Assembly: GCF_011174705.1 (NCBI RefSeq)
Contig: NZ_JAANIJ010000001.1
Span: 2,046,001-2,110,000, forward strand
Reading direction: 5' to 3'
DNA: 64,000 bases
Source: Tessaracoccus coleopterorum
GTDB lineage: Bacteria; Actinomycetota; Actinomycetes; Propionibacteriales; Propionibacteriaceae
Of the stretch, positions 31,861 through 42,618 are shown piece by piece (the first letter of the stretch is position 1; each line of letters starts with the position of its first letter). The notes beneath the pieces were generated by a model, which was given only the letters and a program-made list of their open reading frames with translations, was not told the DNA's origin and made no database searches. The position numbers and the translations under genes are program-made.

Positions 31861-34800
31861 TTACCGCGCCGTCAGGGCGAGCAGTTCGACCTGGGCCAGC
31901 CGCAGCGCCGTGCCCGGGACGAGCCGCACCGCCTCGGCAGTGACCGACGCGTCCAGCACGAACGCTCGGAGCTGCCCCGGCCACTCGAACGGCTCCGCCT
32001 CGCGGGCATCGATGGTGGCCCATGCGCCGTCGATCAGCGCCTCGAGCAGCCACGACGCCGCAGGCACGGGTCGGTCGGGCCCGGTCAGCGTGTAGGCCTC
32101 GACGCGGGTGGCGCCGTCGAAGCTCCACACGACGGTGCCTCCAGCGGGGAGCTCGACGTCGCCCTCGGGGTCGTCGTCGCTCAGCGGGGCGGGATCGATC
32201 CCGCCAGCGGCGGTGAGTCTCGCTCCCGTCCCGACGTCCACCCAGCGGCGCGGCGCGGCGCCCCACGGCGTGTGGGACGGGGCGGTCGCGTCCTGCCCGA
32301 CGCCCCAGTCGGAGGGCTCGGAGCCGAGCGTGAACTCGAGCGTGTGACCGCCGACCAGTTCGCTGTGGTCGATCCAGGTACGCCCGATCGGCGCCCCGTC
32401 GAGGGTGACGGACCGGATGCACGGGCCCGCGCCCACTGCCCGGATGACGAGGTCGCCTCCGGGGAGCCGCCACCGCACCACCGGCAGGTACGGGGCGTGC
32501 AGGGTGTACCGGGAGGTGCCCACCTGCAACGGGTAGAGGCCCGACAGCGCGAACAGGTACCAGGCCGACATCTCGCCGTTGTCCTCGTCGCCGGGTAGCC
32601 CTGGCCGAGGTCGGAGCCCCGGAAGAGGCGGCGGAGCGCGTCGTGGACCACCTCGCCCACGCGCCACGGCGTCGACGTGAAGGCGTACAGGAACGGGATG
32701 TGGTGTACCGGCTGGTTGCTGACGGCGAACTGGCCGGCGCGCGTCAGGTGCGCCTCGGTGATCTCGTGCATGTGGCCGGGGTAGGTGCCGGGCAGCGAGC
32801 CATCCTCGACGGTGGCGAAGAACGTGTCGAGTCGCTCCCGCAGCGCCTCGCGGCCGCCGACCAGGTGAGCGAGGCCGGCGACGTCGTGCGGGGCCGGGAA
32901 GGCGAACGACCAGCCGTTGGCCTCGGTGTAGTCACCGCCCCATTCGCGCGGGTCGTAGGCGTCGGCGGGCGTGCGGAACGACCCGTCGAGGTGCACGCTC
33001 TGGAAGAAGCCGGTGGCCTCGTCGAACAGGTTCACGTAGCCGGAGGCGCGGCCGAGCAGGTAGGCCGACTCGTCGCGCAGCCTCCGGGCCGCACGCCCAT
33101 CGAGTGACGGGTCGTCGGCCAGTCGGGCCGCCATCAGGCCGAGCGCATGGTCGTTGAGCGACGCCTCGAATGCCCAGGAGACCGGCTCGTGCGAGTCGGG
33201 GGTCGGGACGCCCCGGTACACCCAGCGGAGGTCCTTGCGGCCGACGCCCGCCTCGGTGGGCCGCGCCGTCGCGTTGCGGAGTCCCGCCCGGTAGACGGCG
33301 TGCCGGTCGGGCAGCGGGCCGCCCTTGGCGTCGAGGTCGGCGAACGCCACGTCGGAGCTGGTGCCGGTCATCAGGTCGGCATAGCCGGGAGACGACCAGC
33401 GCGCGATCCACCCACCCGAGCGGTACTGCGCGACGAAGCCGTCGGCCAGTGCGGCGCCCTCGGCAGGATAGGCCAGTGCGTACAGCGGCCACGCCGTCCG
33501 GTAGGTGTCCCAGAAGCCGTTGTTGACGGCCATCCGGCCGGGCACCACCTGCGCGCCCGTGCGCTCGTCGTCAGACCCGCAGAGATGCGGCAGCACGGGG
33601 CTGGCGTGCACGCGCTCGCCGTCGACCAGTTCGTCGCTGAAGTTCGGGAACAGGTTCACGCGGTACAGCGACGAGTAGGCGCTGATCTGTTCGTCGCGCG
33701 ATGCTCCCTCGAGCCCGAGGACCCCGAGCCGCTCCGACCAGGCTGCGCGGGCGTCGGCCTGGACGGCATCGAAGTCGGCGTCGAGTTCGTCGCGCAGCAC
33801 GTGGACGGCCTGGTCGACCGAGATCAGAGAGGTGCCGATCCGCGCGCACACCCTCTCGCCGGGGCCGGCGCTGAGGAGCATGCCCGCATCGCCCTCGGGG
33901 CGGGAGTCGACGTCGAACGCGATGGCCACGAAGAGGCGGCTGCGCCCCTCCGAGAGGGCTGAACCGTTGTCGACCCACCCGACCCACAGCCCGTCGGTGC
34001 GTCGCGTGAATCTGGAGGCGCCCTCCGCAACCCCCTGGGTGAGGACGAGTCGGCCCGGGGTGCCGGGCGTGGTCAGGCGCAGGATGGCGCCGTGCGTCGT
34101 CGGCGTCATCTCGACGAGCGGGCCGTCATCCAGCCGGACGGCGTAGCGGTGCGGTCGCGCCTCCTCGGCCGCGTGCGTGAAGGTGTGCGGCGCGCCGGTC
34201 GACCCCCAGGTGGGGGTGAGGATCAGCTGGTTGCGGTCGCCCATCCAGGGGCTCGGCTGGTTGGTCAGCGCGATGCCCTCGAGCGCCGGGCGGCCCGAGT
34301 CGGTGTCGTGCGCCGACCAGGCGTAGAACCAGTCGAGTGCGCGGTTCGTCATCGGCGACACGATGAGGGCCCCGTTGGGACGGGCCGCGCCGGGGTAGGT
34401 GTTCCCGCGCGAGAGCAGGAACGCCGAGTTGGAGCCGCGACGGGTGTCGACCAGATCGACGGGGTCGGTGGCCGGGGCGAGCGGGGCGATGGCCACGTCG
34501 TCGAGCCACACCCGCCCGGCGGCGGGGGCGTCGACCGCGACGACCAGGCGGGTGACGGTGCGCCCGGCCAGGTGGCCCAGGTCGCAGGCCACCCGGTTCC
34601 ACTGGCCCGGGAGAAGGATCCGGGACCCGCCCTGGGCGCGCGCCGTCAGGGCCGTGCCGTGCGCGTCCACCGGCGCCGTCTCCGAGAGGCGGGAGCCGTC
34701 GTCCAGAACGAGGTCGAGGGCCACGAACGCGGCGGGCGGTTCGGGGTCGTCAAGGGCCGCGTCGAGGAAGACGTCGTAGGAGAGCCGCGACATCGCTCCG

Positions 34801-35011
34801 ATGCGCACGGGGCCGTCGACCACCCCCGCCTCGGCGAACCCGGGTCGCTCCCAGGTGACCGCCAGCGCATGCAGGCCCGAGGAGCCGTGCCCGGGCGGCC
34901 GGTCAACGGGTTGTCGGGGCCGGGCCCGACCAGGCTCGCGATGCCGTCGCCGGAGGTTGGCGAGGCCGATTCGCCCGGTTCGAAGGACGTGCTCAGGGTG
35001 TCGGGATGCAT
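31861..35011 (-). CDS. GH92 family alpha-mannosidase, large, cytoplasmic; two frameshifts
   Basis: About 1050 residues. ATG 35011 (GGAG four bases upstream) gives MHPDTLSTSFEPGESASP; the frame changes near 34920. Residues up to about 220 look like a beta-sandwich with VWLDDVAIAPLAPATDPVDLVDT at its end. The GH92 core has RGSNSAFLLSRGNTYPGAARPNG, VNNGFWDTYRTAWPLYALAYP, HHIPFLYAFT and the hallmark DEDNGEMSAWYLFALSGLYP, with catalytic acids expected in the last. A frame change near 32600 interrupts GLPGDEDNG. A C-terminal beta domain ends at 31861. The enzymes cleave alpha-mannose, usually calcium dependent. No signal peptide is seen, unusual for GH92. Confidence 0.9.
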
Positions 35012-35123
35012 GCTGCTCCAGCGGGAGGGGCGGGGGATGGGCCAAGCGGCTTGTCCGGACAATTCTTCCCTACCCGTCCCTCCCGCGCCACCTGTCACCG
35101 GGGCGCGCCCCGCGGGGCAGCTG

Positions 35124-35992
35124 TTACAGGCCGACCGAGTCCGCTCCGTGCGCCGCCTGCTCGGAGGAGAAGCCCTCAAACGTGAGCTGGTCGATGAGCC
35201 CGGAGCGTGAGAAGGCGTCGTAGTCCATGTACGACTTCGCCTTCAGCGCGGCCTGCTCCATCCAGTCGACGTCTACCGTCGCGACCCCGTGCGCGGCCTC
35301 CTCGGCGGTGAACTTCTCGTACTCGAGTTGCTCGGTGAGGCCCTTCTCGGAGAACGCCTGGAACTCGAGGTAGGAGCCGGCCTTCGTGACGGCCTGGGCC
35401 ATCCAGTCGGTGTCGAGCGCGTCGACGGCGAACGTCGCGTCCTCGGTGGAGAAGCCCTCGTACTCGAGCTGCCCGACCAGCCCCAGGCGGGAGAACGCCT
35501 GGAAGGCCAGGTAGTTTTCGGCCTGGCGGACCGCCTGAGCCTGTGAAGTGCTCAGTTCCGGGGCCGTCTCCTCAGGGGGTGCCGCCGAGCTGGGGTCGGG
35601 GCTGCGCTGACCGTCTCCGGGGCGGCCGTCGGCTCGGGGTCGGGTCAGGGACGACGGCCTCTTCCACCGCGGCCGAAGCGGGCGCCGTCGGGGATGCAAC
35701 GGCAGAGGTCGAGGGGGAGCGGGCGGGGCGGCCGGGTCGCCGGCACCGCCACCCAGTGCCCCGCCGAGCCCCGCGAGGGCGAGGACGGCTACGGGATCAC
35801 GATCCGCTTCTTCTTGAACCACGGTCGCGGCGCCGTGCCCTGGGGCTCAGTGGGGCCCGTGGGCTGGGGCGCGGTGAGGCCCGCGGCCTGTGCCTGCCCC
35901 GGAGCCACGTGGTTCGTCCACTGCTGTCCGTCCCAGAAACGCTGGGACCCGTCAGGCTGGGAGTACCAGCCCGCTGGGTGCTGCTGATTCAT
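35124..35992 (-). CDS. DUF2510-Ltp surface protein with three Ltp repeats; frameshifts
   Basis: About 289 residues. The start (MNQQHPAGWYSQPDGSQRFWDGQQWT) is a DUF2510 domain; then PRPWFKKKRIVIPV leads to a membrane helix (VLALAGLGG) and a low-complexity Pro/Ser/Ala linker read over frame changes near 35800 and 35690. The end has three about 45-residue repeats (NYLAFQAFSRLGLVGQLEYEG, SYLEFQAFSEKGLTEQLEYE, SYMDYDAFSRSGLIDQLTFEG), the host-cell-surface-exposed lipoprotein Ltp family. Such proteins sit in the membrane with the repeats outside. The first ATG upstream at 36073 is not supported by similarity. Confidence 0.85.
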
Positions 35993-36185
35993 GCCGTCTC
36001 GCTTCAGGCTATCGGGTGCGCTGGGACCATCTCCCTGCGCCTCACCCATGAAGGTACGGGGAGGGTCTGACAAAACCGACGGCCCTCACCCGCGGTGGGA
36101 GGGGGCCGGCATCGCGTGGTTTCTCTGCGCGGCCTGCGGTGATGCCGGAGGATGGGGCAGGCAGTGCTTGCGACGGGGGAGCGAC

Positions 36186-37849
36186 ATGGGTTTCAGGGCC
36201 GACGTGATCGTTGTCGGGGCGGGGCTTGCGGGGCTGGTGGCCGCCTACGAGGCGGCACAGGGCGGCCGCCGCGTCGTCATCCTCGACCAGGAGAACGCCA
36301 ACAACCTCGGTGGTCAGGCGTTCTGGTCGCTCGGCGGCATCTTCCTGGTGGACAGCCCGGAGCAGCGACGGATGGGCATCCACGACTCGCTGGAGTTGGC
36401 GATGCAGGACTGGTTCGGCTCCGCGCAGTTCGACAGGCTCGATGACGAGGACGTCTGGGGTGAGCAGTGGGCCCGCGCCTACGTCGCGTGGGCGGCCGAT
36501 GGGAAGCGGGACTACCTCCGCGGGCTCGGCTGGAGCGCGGTGCCTTTCGTCGGCTGGGCCGAGCGGGGCGAGGGGTCGGCGAGCGGGCACGGCAACTCCG
36601 TACCCCGCTTCCACATCACGTGGGGCACCGGGCCGCGGGTCGTTGAGCTGTTCTCCGAGCGGGTGCTCGCCGACGAACGGGCCGGCCGGGTTGCTCTGAG
36701 GTTCCGGCACCGGGTCGATGGGGTGATTGTCGAGGGTGGCGCCGTTGTCGGGGTGCGGGGCTCGGTGCTGGAGGAGGACGACGCTCCGCGCGGGGTGTCG
36801 TCTTCGCGCACTGTCGTGGGTGATTTCGAGGAGCGCGCTGACGCGGTGATCGTCACGTCGGGGGGTATCGGGCACAACCATGCCCTGATGCGCGCGAACT
36901 GGCCCACCGGCCGGGTGGGGCCCGCGCCGTCGCACCTGATCAGCGGGGTGCCCGCTCACGTGGACGGGCGGATGCTCGGGATCACCGAGGCGGCCGGCGA
37001 CCGCGTCGTCAACCGCGACCGGATGTGGGCCTACACGGAGGGCGTGCACAACTGGGACCCGGTGTGGCCCGACCACGCCATCCGGATCCTGCCCGGGCCT
37101 TCGGCGATGTGGTTCGACGCGGAAGGGAGGCGGCTGCGCGGCATGAGCGGAGTGCCCGGGGCCGACTCGATCGGCGCCATGAAGCAGATCCTCGCCACGG
37201 GCCACGACTACTCGTGGTTCGTGCTGACGCAGTCGATCATCGAAAAGGAGTTCGCGCTGTCGGGCTCTGAGCAGAACCCGGACATGACGGGGCGCGATGT
37301 CGGGTTCCTGCTGCGGTCGCGGCTCGCGAAGGGGCACCCGGCCCGTCGAGGCGTTCAAGGAGCACGGGGTCGACTTCGTGGTTGCAGGCACCCTCGGGGA
37401 ACTGATCGGGAAGATGAACGCGATCACACGAGGGCCCGCGCTGGACGAGGCCGCCGTCGAGGCGCAGATCGTCGCGAGGGATCGCGAGATGGACAACCCG
37501 TTCACCAAGGACATCCAGGTGATGGTGATCCACAACGCTCGGAGGTCGACCACCGACAAGCTGATCCGGGTCGCGAAGCCGCACCGGATCCTCGACCCTG
37601 CGCACGGGCCCCTGATCGGCGTCCGGCTGAACATCCTGTCGCGCAAGACGTTGGGTGGCCTGCAGACAGACCTCGCTTCCCGGGTGCTCGGTGCTGATGG
37701 GAGGCCGATCCCCGGGCTGTACGCGGCGGGGGAGGTGGCCGGGTTCGGGGCGGCGGGGTGCACGGGTACAACGCGCTTGAGGGCACGTTCCTCGGGGCTG
37801 CATCTTCTCCGGTAGGGCAGCTGGTCGCTCGGTGTGCGGGGTGGACTGA
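36186..37849 (+). CDS. FAD-binding dehydrogenase (KsdD-like, PRK12834 type); one or two frameshifts
   Basis: About 554 residues. The N-terminal FAD loop is ADVIVVGAGLAGLVAAYEAA, followed by LDQENANNLGGQAFWSLGG and LVDSPEQRR, both specific for this group. SVPRFHITWGTGPRVVE, YTEGVHNWDPVWPDHAIR and WFVLTQSIIEKEFALSGSEQNPD follow in the main frame. Frames change near 37345 (a CCCGGCCCG stretch) and 37755; the end reads HGYNALEGTFLGGCIFSGRAA and stops at TGA 37847-37849. Related to 3-ketosteroid dehydrogenases but widely conserved in actinobacteria with unknown substrate. Stands alone between divergent ltp and serS. Confidence 0.88.
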
Positions 37850-37947
37850 CGTTCGACGCCTCCTGCCGGCCCCCGGCTGCTGGGAGGACGCCAGAGGGGC
37901 GAGCGACCCAACCGGGAAACCGGGGCGGTGGAGCCGCCTCCGGTGGG

Positions 37948-37960
37948 TAATGTTGGCCCC
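37948..37960 (+). promoter_or_regulatory. Possible leaderless promoter of serS
   Basis: TAATGT (37948-37953) lies exactly 7 bases before ATG 37961. In actinobacteria a -10 box at this distance commonly places transcription start on the A of the start codon. No ribosome-binding site is visible upstream of the ATG, which agrees. Confidence 0.4.
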
Positions 37961-39235
37961 ATGATTGATCCGAAGTGGCTGCGCGCAGATCCCGACCGCG
38001 TCCGGCGCTCCCAGGCCGCCCGCGGGGCCTCGGTCGAGCTTGTCGACGAACTCATCGCCGCAGACGAGTCGCGCAGGTCCGCGATCCTCGCGTCCGAGAC
38101 CCAGCGCGCCGAGCAGAAGGCCCTCGGCAAGCAGGTCGCACAGGCCAAGGGCGACGAGAAGCAGGCCCTCCTCGCCCGCACCAGGGAGCTCGCCGCCGAC
38201 GTCAAGGCCTCCCAGGCCCAGACGAGCGGGGCCGAGGCCAGGTTCGACGACCTCATGAAGCAGCTCGGCAACCTCGTCCTCGACGGCGTCCCCGAGGGCG
38301 GCGAGGACGACGGTGTCGTCATCGAGCGCGTCGGCACCCCGCGCAACTTCGCTCTCGAGGGATTCGAGCCCAAGGACCACCTCGAGCTGGGCGAGGGCCT
38401 CAAGGCCATCGACATGGAGCGCGGCACCAAGATCTCCGGCTCGCGCTTCTACGTGCTCACCGGCATCGGGGCCCAGCTCGAGCTCGCGCTGCTCAACTTC
38501 GCCATGAGCAAGGCCACCGAGTGGGGCTTCACCGCCATGATTCCGCCGGCGCTCGTCAAGCCGTCGGCGATGGAGGGCACCGGCTTCCTCGGCCAGGCCG
38601 CGCAGGACGTCTACCACCTGGAGGAGGACGACCTCTACCTCGTCGGCACCTCCGAGGTCGCGCTCGCCGCCTACCACTCTGACGAGATCCTCGACGGCGG
38701 CAGCCTCCCGCGCACCTACGCCGCCTACTCGCCCTGCTTCCGCCGCGAGGCAGGCTCCTACGGCAAGGACACCCGCGGCATCTTCCGCGTGCACTGGTTC
38801 GACAAGGTCGAGATGTTCGTCTACTGCGACCCGTCCGACGCGGAGGCCTGGCACGAGAAGCTCCTCGGCTACGAGAAGTCCTTCCTGGAGGCCCTCGAGC
38901 TGCCGTTCGAGGTGCTCGACGTCGCCTCGGGCGACCTCGGGCTGAGCGCCGCCCGCAAGTACGACTGCTACGCCTGGCTCCCGACGCAGAACCGGTACCG
39001 GGAGGTCACCTCGACCTCCAACTGCACCGAGTTCCAGGCGCGCAGGCTCAACATCCGTGGCCGCTTCGAGGACGGTGTGCGTCCCGTCGCGACGCTGAAC
39101 GGCACCCTGTGTGCCATGACCCGCATCATCATCATGCTGCTGGAGAACCACCAGCAGATGGACGGGTCCATCCACGTCCCCGAGGCGCTGCGCCCCTACC
39201 TCGGTGGCCGGGAGGTCCTGGAGCCGGTCGCCTGA
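37961..39235 (+). CDS. serS: Seryl-tRNA synthetase
   Basis: 424 residues in one clean frame, the standard length. The N-terminal arm ([22 protein letters not shown], coiled coil up to about residue 110) binds the tRNA long arm. Class II motif 2 is in [30 protein letters not shown] and motif 3 is in FQARRLNIR through [34 protein letters not shown] is the serine-binding TSE region. Catalyses ATP-dependent serylation of tRNA-Ser. ATG 37961 is chosen because the 11 residues above it are not part of the family. The HAD gene follows 58 bases later. Confidence 0.97.
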   Translation: MIDPKWLRADPDRVRRSQAARGASVELVDELIAADESRRSAILASETQRAEQKALGKQVAQAKGDEKQALLARTRELAADVKASQAQTSGAEARFDDLMKQLGNLVLDGVPEGGEDDGVVIERVGTPRNFALEGFEPKDHLELGEGLKAIDMERGTKISGSRFYVLTGIGAQLELALLNFAMSKATEWGFTAMIPPALVKPSAMEGTGFLGQAAQDVYHLEEDDLYLVGTSEVALAAYHSDEILDGGSLPRTYAAYSPCFRREAGSYGKDTRGIFRVHWFDKVEMFVYCDPSDAEAWHEKLLGYEKSFLEALELPFEVLDVASGDLGLSAARKYDCYAWLPTQNRYREVTSTSNCTEFQARRLNIRGRFEDGVRPVATLNGTLCAMTRIIIMLLENHQQMDGSIHVPEALRPYLGGREVLEPVA

Positions 39236-39293
39236 GGTGACCGGTTGGCTGGGCCGGTGGCTGCACCGGCCGGAACGAAAGGTCGACGATCAG

Positions 39294-40097
39294 ATGGAGT
39301 TCACCCCGAAGCTGGTGGCCCTCGACATTGACGGCACCCTGGTCGACGGCTTCGGGGTCATGCCTCCTGAGGTCCATGCCGCCGTGCGCCGCGTCGTCGA
39401 TGCCGGCGTGCCCGTCGTGCTGTCGACCGGCCGATCGTGGCTCGCAACCCAGACCGTGTTCGAGGAGCTCGACCTTCCGGCGGGCTGGGCCGTGTCGTCG
39501 AACGGGGCGATGGTGGTGACCCACCCGCCGTTTGAGGTGCGCCATGAGACCCGGTTCGATCCGGCGTCCGTGGTGCGGCAGGTCGCCGACGTGGCGCCCA
39601 GTGCACGGATCGCCGTCCAGGACGGGCTCGACTGGCGGGTCAGCCGGGAGTTCCCGCCCGGTGAGCTGCAGGGCGAGGTCACCATTGAGACCATCGACGA
39701 GTTGGCGTCGCGACCCGTCTCCCGCGTCATCGTCAGAGACCCTGAGAGCACGGAGGAGAAGTTCTCCGAGGTCGTCGCGCAGCTCGGGCTTCACGAGGTG
39801 GCCTACTTCATCGGCTGGTCGGCCTGGCTCGACATCGCCCCGCAGGGCGTTGACAAGGCGCACGGTCTGCAGATCGTCTGCGAGGCGCTCGGGATCGACA
39901 GGGCGCACGTGCTCGCCATCGGCGACGGCCGCAACGACATCGAGATGCTCGAGTGGGCTGGCCGTGGGGTCGCGGTCGGTGACGCGGCCGACGAGGTGCG
40001 GGAGGCGGCCGACGCCGTCACCGGAACCTTCGAGGAACTGGGCACTGTCGCCGAACTGGACCGTTGGTTCGGGGCCGAGGACGAAGAAGCTTCATGA
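39294..40097 (+). CDS. Cof-type HAD-IIB phosphatase
   Basis: 267 residues, intact. Motif I VALDIDGTLVDGFG, motif II VVLSTGRSWLATQ, C2B cap in the middle, lysine in GVDKAHGLQIVCEALGI and motif IV AIGDGRNDIEMLEWAG. The family dephosphorylates sugar phosphates, FMN or pyridoxal phosphate. ATG 39294 has AAAGG about 9 bases before it. It is probably co-transcribed with serS. Confidence 0.92.
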   Translation: MEFTPKLVALDIDGTLVDGFGVMPPEVHAAVRRVVDAGVPVVLSTGRSWLATQTVFEELDLPAGWAVSSNGAMVVTHPPFEVRHETRFDPASVVRQVADVAPSARIAVQDGLDWRVSREFPPGELQGEVTIETIDELASRPVSRVIVRDPESTEEKFSEVVAQLGLHEVAYFIGWSAWLDIAPQGVDKAHGLQIVCEALGIDRAHVLAIGDGRNDIEMLEWAGRGVAVGDAADEVREAADAVTGTFEELGTVAELDRWFGAEDEEAS

Positions 40098-40104
40098 GGC
40101 CGTT

Positions 40105-40134
40105 TTGGGCGCCCAGAGGCTGGCTGGGTACACT
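40105..40134 (+). promoter_or_regulatory. Possible promoter of the surface-polymer gene cluster
   Basis: TTGGGC (40105-40110) and TACACT (40129-40134) are separated by 18 bases, matching -35/-10 spacing, just after the HAD stop and before the first exporter gene. Bases are only partly canonical. Confidence 0.35.
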
Positions 40135-40238
40135 ACCAACACTGACGGTTCTCACCGGCGGTTCGGCGCCACCGGTCGCCGATCGGAAGACGCATCCTCG
40201 GCATGGTGCTCGATCGTTTTGTGAAAGGCATCCCAAAC

Positions 40239-41084
40239 GTGACGTCCACGACCTCATCCGCGGCAGCGAACCTGCCCAGGGTGGGTGCTCGGCCTCCTTT
40301 CCACAGGTATCTGTTGGAGGTATGGAGGCGCCGTGATTTCATCGTCACCATGGCCCGCTACCGGATGCGCGCGGGTTTGGAGAGCAACCGACTCGGCCTG
40401 GCCTGGGTGGTCCTCCGCCCCTTGCTGAACGCCGGCATCTATGGCCTCATCTTCGGGGTGCTGCAGGGCGGTAACCGCCCACCGGACTTCCCGGCCTTTG
40501 TCGTGATCGGTGTGTTCCTCTTCGAGTTCTTCCAGGGCTGCTTCAACGACGGTTCGAAGTCCCTCACCGGCAACCGGAACCTGGTGCAGTCGCTCGCCTT
40601 CCCCCGCATGACGCTCCCGTTGGCTGCGACCATTGAACGGTTCCTGCAGTTTCTGTTCATGCTCGCGGTACTCGTCCCCATCCTCATGCTGTTCGGCCAC
40701 TTCCCACGATGGGAATGGCTCTACATGGTTCCGCTGGTGGCCTGTCTGACACTGTTCAGCGCGGGTATCGGCCTCATCACGGCCCGCCTGACCGTGCACG
40801 TGTCCGACCTGACACAACTGCTGCCCTTCATCAGCCGGCTCCTCTTCTACATGTCGGGCGTGCTGTTCGCCGTCGACAAGATCCTCGCCGGTCATCCCGT
40901 GCTGCTGCGGATCTTCGACTTCTATCCGCTCTACCAGGTGCTCAGGATCGCCCGTCATCACCTCATCGGGGCCCCGGGCTACCCCAACTCATACTGGGTG
41001 ATCCTGGCGGTCAGTTCCATTCTTGTGTTCGTGGGTGGAGCGGTGTTCTTCTGGCGTGCCGAGGAGCGCTATGGCCGGGACTGA
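40239..41084 (+). CDS. ABC-2 type polysaccharide export permease (Wzm/TagG-like)
   Basis: 281 residues from GTG 40239, which has AAAGG 10 bases upstream; ATG 40203 in the same frame lacks one. Amphipathic lead-in YLLEVWRRRDFIVTMARYRMRAGLESNRLGLAW is the Wzm/TagG N-terminal signature, then six membrane helices (LLNAGIYGLIFGVLQ, FVVIGVFLFEFFQG, FLFMLAVLVPILMLFG, others) and PLYQVLRIARHHLIG before the last. It forms the membrane channel for export of a lipid-linked surface polymer with the ATPase encoded next, which overlaps it by 14 bp. Confidence 0.92.
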   Translation: MTSTTSSAAANLPRVGARPPFHRYLLEVWRRRDFIVTMARYRMRAGLESNRLGLAWVVLRPLLNAGIYGLIFGVLQGGNRPPDFPAFVVIGVFLFEFFQGCFNDGSKSLTGNRNLVQSLAFPRMTLPLAATIERFLQFLFMLAVLVPILMLFGHFPRWEWLYMVPLVACLTLFSAGIGLITARLTVHVSDLTQLLPFISRLLFYMSGVLFAVDKILAGHPVLLRIFDFYPLYQVLRIARHHLIGAPGYPNSYWVILAVSSILVFVGGAVFFWRAEERYGRD

Positions 41085-41861
41085 CAGCGGGATCGGCGGT
41101 CGCGTGCCGGTGGTCATCGTCGATGATCTGCACGTGAAGTACCGCGTTTTCGCCTCCGGGAAGTCGGCGGGAAATGCCCGGAGCGGACTGTTGAACATGA
41201 CGCGTGGGGTGCGTGAGGTGCATGCGCTCAAGGGGATCTCATTCACCGCCTACGAGAACGAGACGATCGGTGTGATCGGCTCCAACGGTTCGGGCAAGTC
41301 GACGCTGATGCGCGCCCTCACCGGCCTGACACCTCCCGCCTCCGGAGCCGTCTACGCCAGGTCGCGGCCCAATCTCCTAGGGGTGGGGCCGCGCTGCTCC
41401 CCAACCTCTCCGGCTCCCGCAACATCATCCTCGGCGGCCTGGCCATGGGCTTCACCCGTGACGAACTCGAGGTGCTGAAGCCGCAGATCGCCGAGTTCGC
41501 CGACCTCGGCGACTCCCTCGACCTGCCGATGCGCACCTACTCATCCGGCATGCAGGCCCGGCTGAAGTTCTCGATTGCCGCCGCCCGCAGCCACGACATC
41601 CTCATCATCGACGAGGCACTCGCCGTCGGCGACAAGGCCTTCCGTAAGCGCTCCGAGGCGCGCATCCGTGAACTGGCCACCGAGGCGGGAACCATCTTCC
41701 TGGTCTCGCACTCCATGACATCGATCCGCGACACGTGCGCCCGCACGATCTGGATCAACAAGGGCGTGCTGGTGATGGACGGCCCGACGGACGAGGTCGT
41801 GCAGGCCTACGAGGGAACCGACAGTGACCCTCGACCGGCCCGCCGCACCCTCCCTCGATGA
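41071..41861 (+). CDS. ABC polysaccharide export ATPase (Wzt/TagH-like, short form); one frameshift
   Basis: About 263 residues. ATG 41071 has GAGGAG four bases upstream. Walker A GSNGSGKST, signature TYSSGMQARLKFSIAAA and Walker B ILIIDEALAVGD, with FLVSHSMTSI for the switch. A frame change near 41385 lies in the LLGVGAALLPNLSGSRNI stretch. No C-terminal carbohydrate-binding domain is present, so it is the TagH/short Wzt type. The last 12 residues may be read-through: a stop overlapping the next start (GTGA at 41824-41827) exists in another frame. Powers export of the cluster's polymer. Confidence 0.9.
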
Positions 41862-42618
41862 GCTGAGGGCCGCCGTCCAACCCGACTGGGTGATGGCTCG
41901 TTCCGCCGAGCACTGGACCGGGACGCTCTACATGCGACGGCTCTCGATCTACCTGACGTGGCTCCTGGTCCGCACCCCGCTCACGGCCAACGGCGTCACC
42001 TGGCTGATGATCATTGTCGGTGGGCTGGCCGGCCCGGCCCTTCTGCTGCCGGCGCCATGGGGTGCGCTCGTCGCGGCGCTGTTGGCCCAGCTGCAGATGC
42101 TCCTCGACTGCTGCGACGGCGAGGTCGCGCGGTGGCGACGCGCGATGAGCCCGAAGGGGATCTTCCTGGATCAGGTTGGCCACTACGTGGCTGAAGGGTC
42201 GATCGGTCTGTTCCTCGGCGTCTCCGTTGCGTTGGCCACCGACCCCACCGACTGGCGGTTCATGTTCGCCGGTGCGCTCCTGGCAGCGGGCATCTGGTTC
42301 AACAAGTCGCTGAACATGATGGTGACGCTGGCCCGGACGAACGCCGACCTCCCGCGGCTGCCCGACACCCAGGCGGTCCGCGCCATCGGGGGCGCCTCTC
42401 TGCTGGGCCGTCTCCGTCGGCTCGCCGGGTTCGTCCCGCTCCACCGCATGTTCCACTCCATCGAGCTCACCCTGGCCTCGCTCGTGGTCGCGCTCGTCGC
42501 GCTCCTCTTCCCTGCGCTGTGGCCCTGGTACGTCGTCTTCGTCACCGTGCTGATCTGGCCTGTGACCGGCGGGCACTTCATCGCGATCTGGAAGTCGCCC
42601 CGACTGGCGGCGCAATGA
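41824..42618 (+). CDS. CDP-alcohol phosphatidyltransferase-like membrane protein
   Basis: 264 residues, intact, from GTG 41824 (GAGGGA 7 bases upstream). Six or so membrane helices. The family motif D-x2-D-G-x2-A-R-x8-G-x3-D-x3-D is present as DCCDGEVARWRR...GIFLDQVGH, with His in place of the last Asp, which is the catalytic base in characterised members. Two flanking parts (AEHWTGTLYMRRLSIYLTW; WFNKSLNMMVTLAR) also match actinobacterial proteins found in polymer clusters. It may transfer a phospho-alcohol from a CDP-donor to a lipid or sugar, possibly as the polymer linkage step, but activity is uncertain. Confidence 0.85.
   Translation: MTLDRPAAPSLDELRAAVQPDWVMARSAEHWTGTLYMRRLSIYLTWLLVRTPLTANGVTWLMIIVGGLAGPALLLPAPWGALVAALLAQLQMLLDCCDGEVARWRRAMSPKGIFLDQVGHYVAEGSIGLFLGVSVALATDPTDWRFMFAGALLAAGIWFNKSLNMMVTLARTNADLPRLPDTQAVRAIGGASLLGRLRRLAGFVPLHRMFHSIELTLASLVVALVALLFPALWPWYVVFVTVLIWPVTGGHFIAIWKSPRLAAQ

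Noticed and set aside
37502..39175. Long minus-strand open frame of 557 residues opposite serS
   Set aside because: It is a GC-driven antisense shadow of serS, which is intact and highly conserved on the plus strand; the antisense protein has no recognisable domain.
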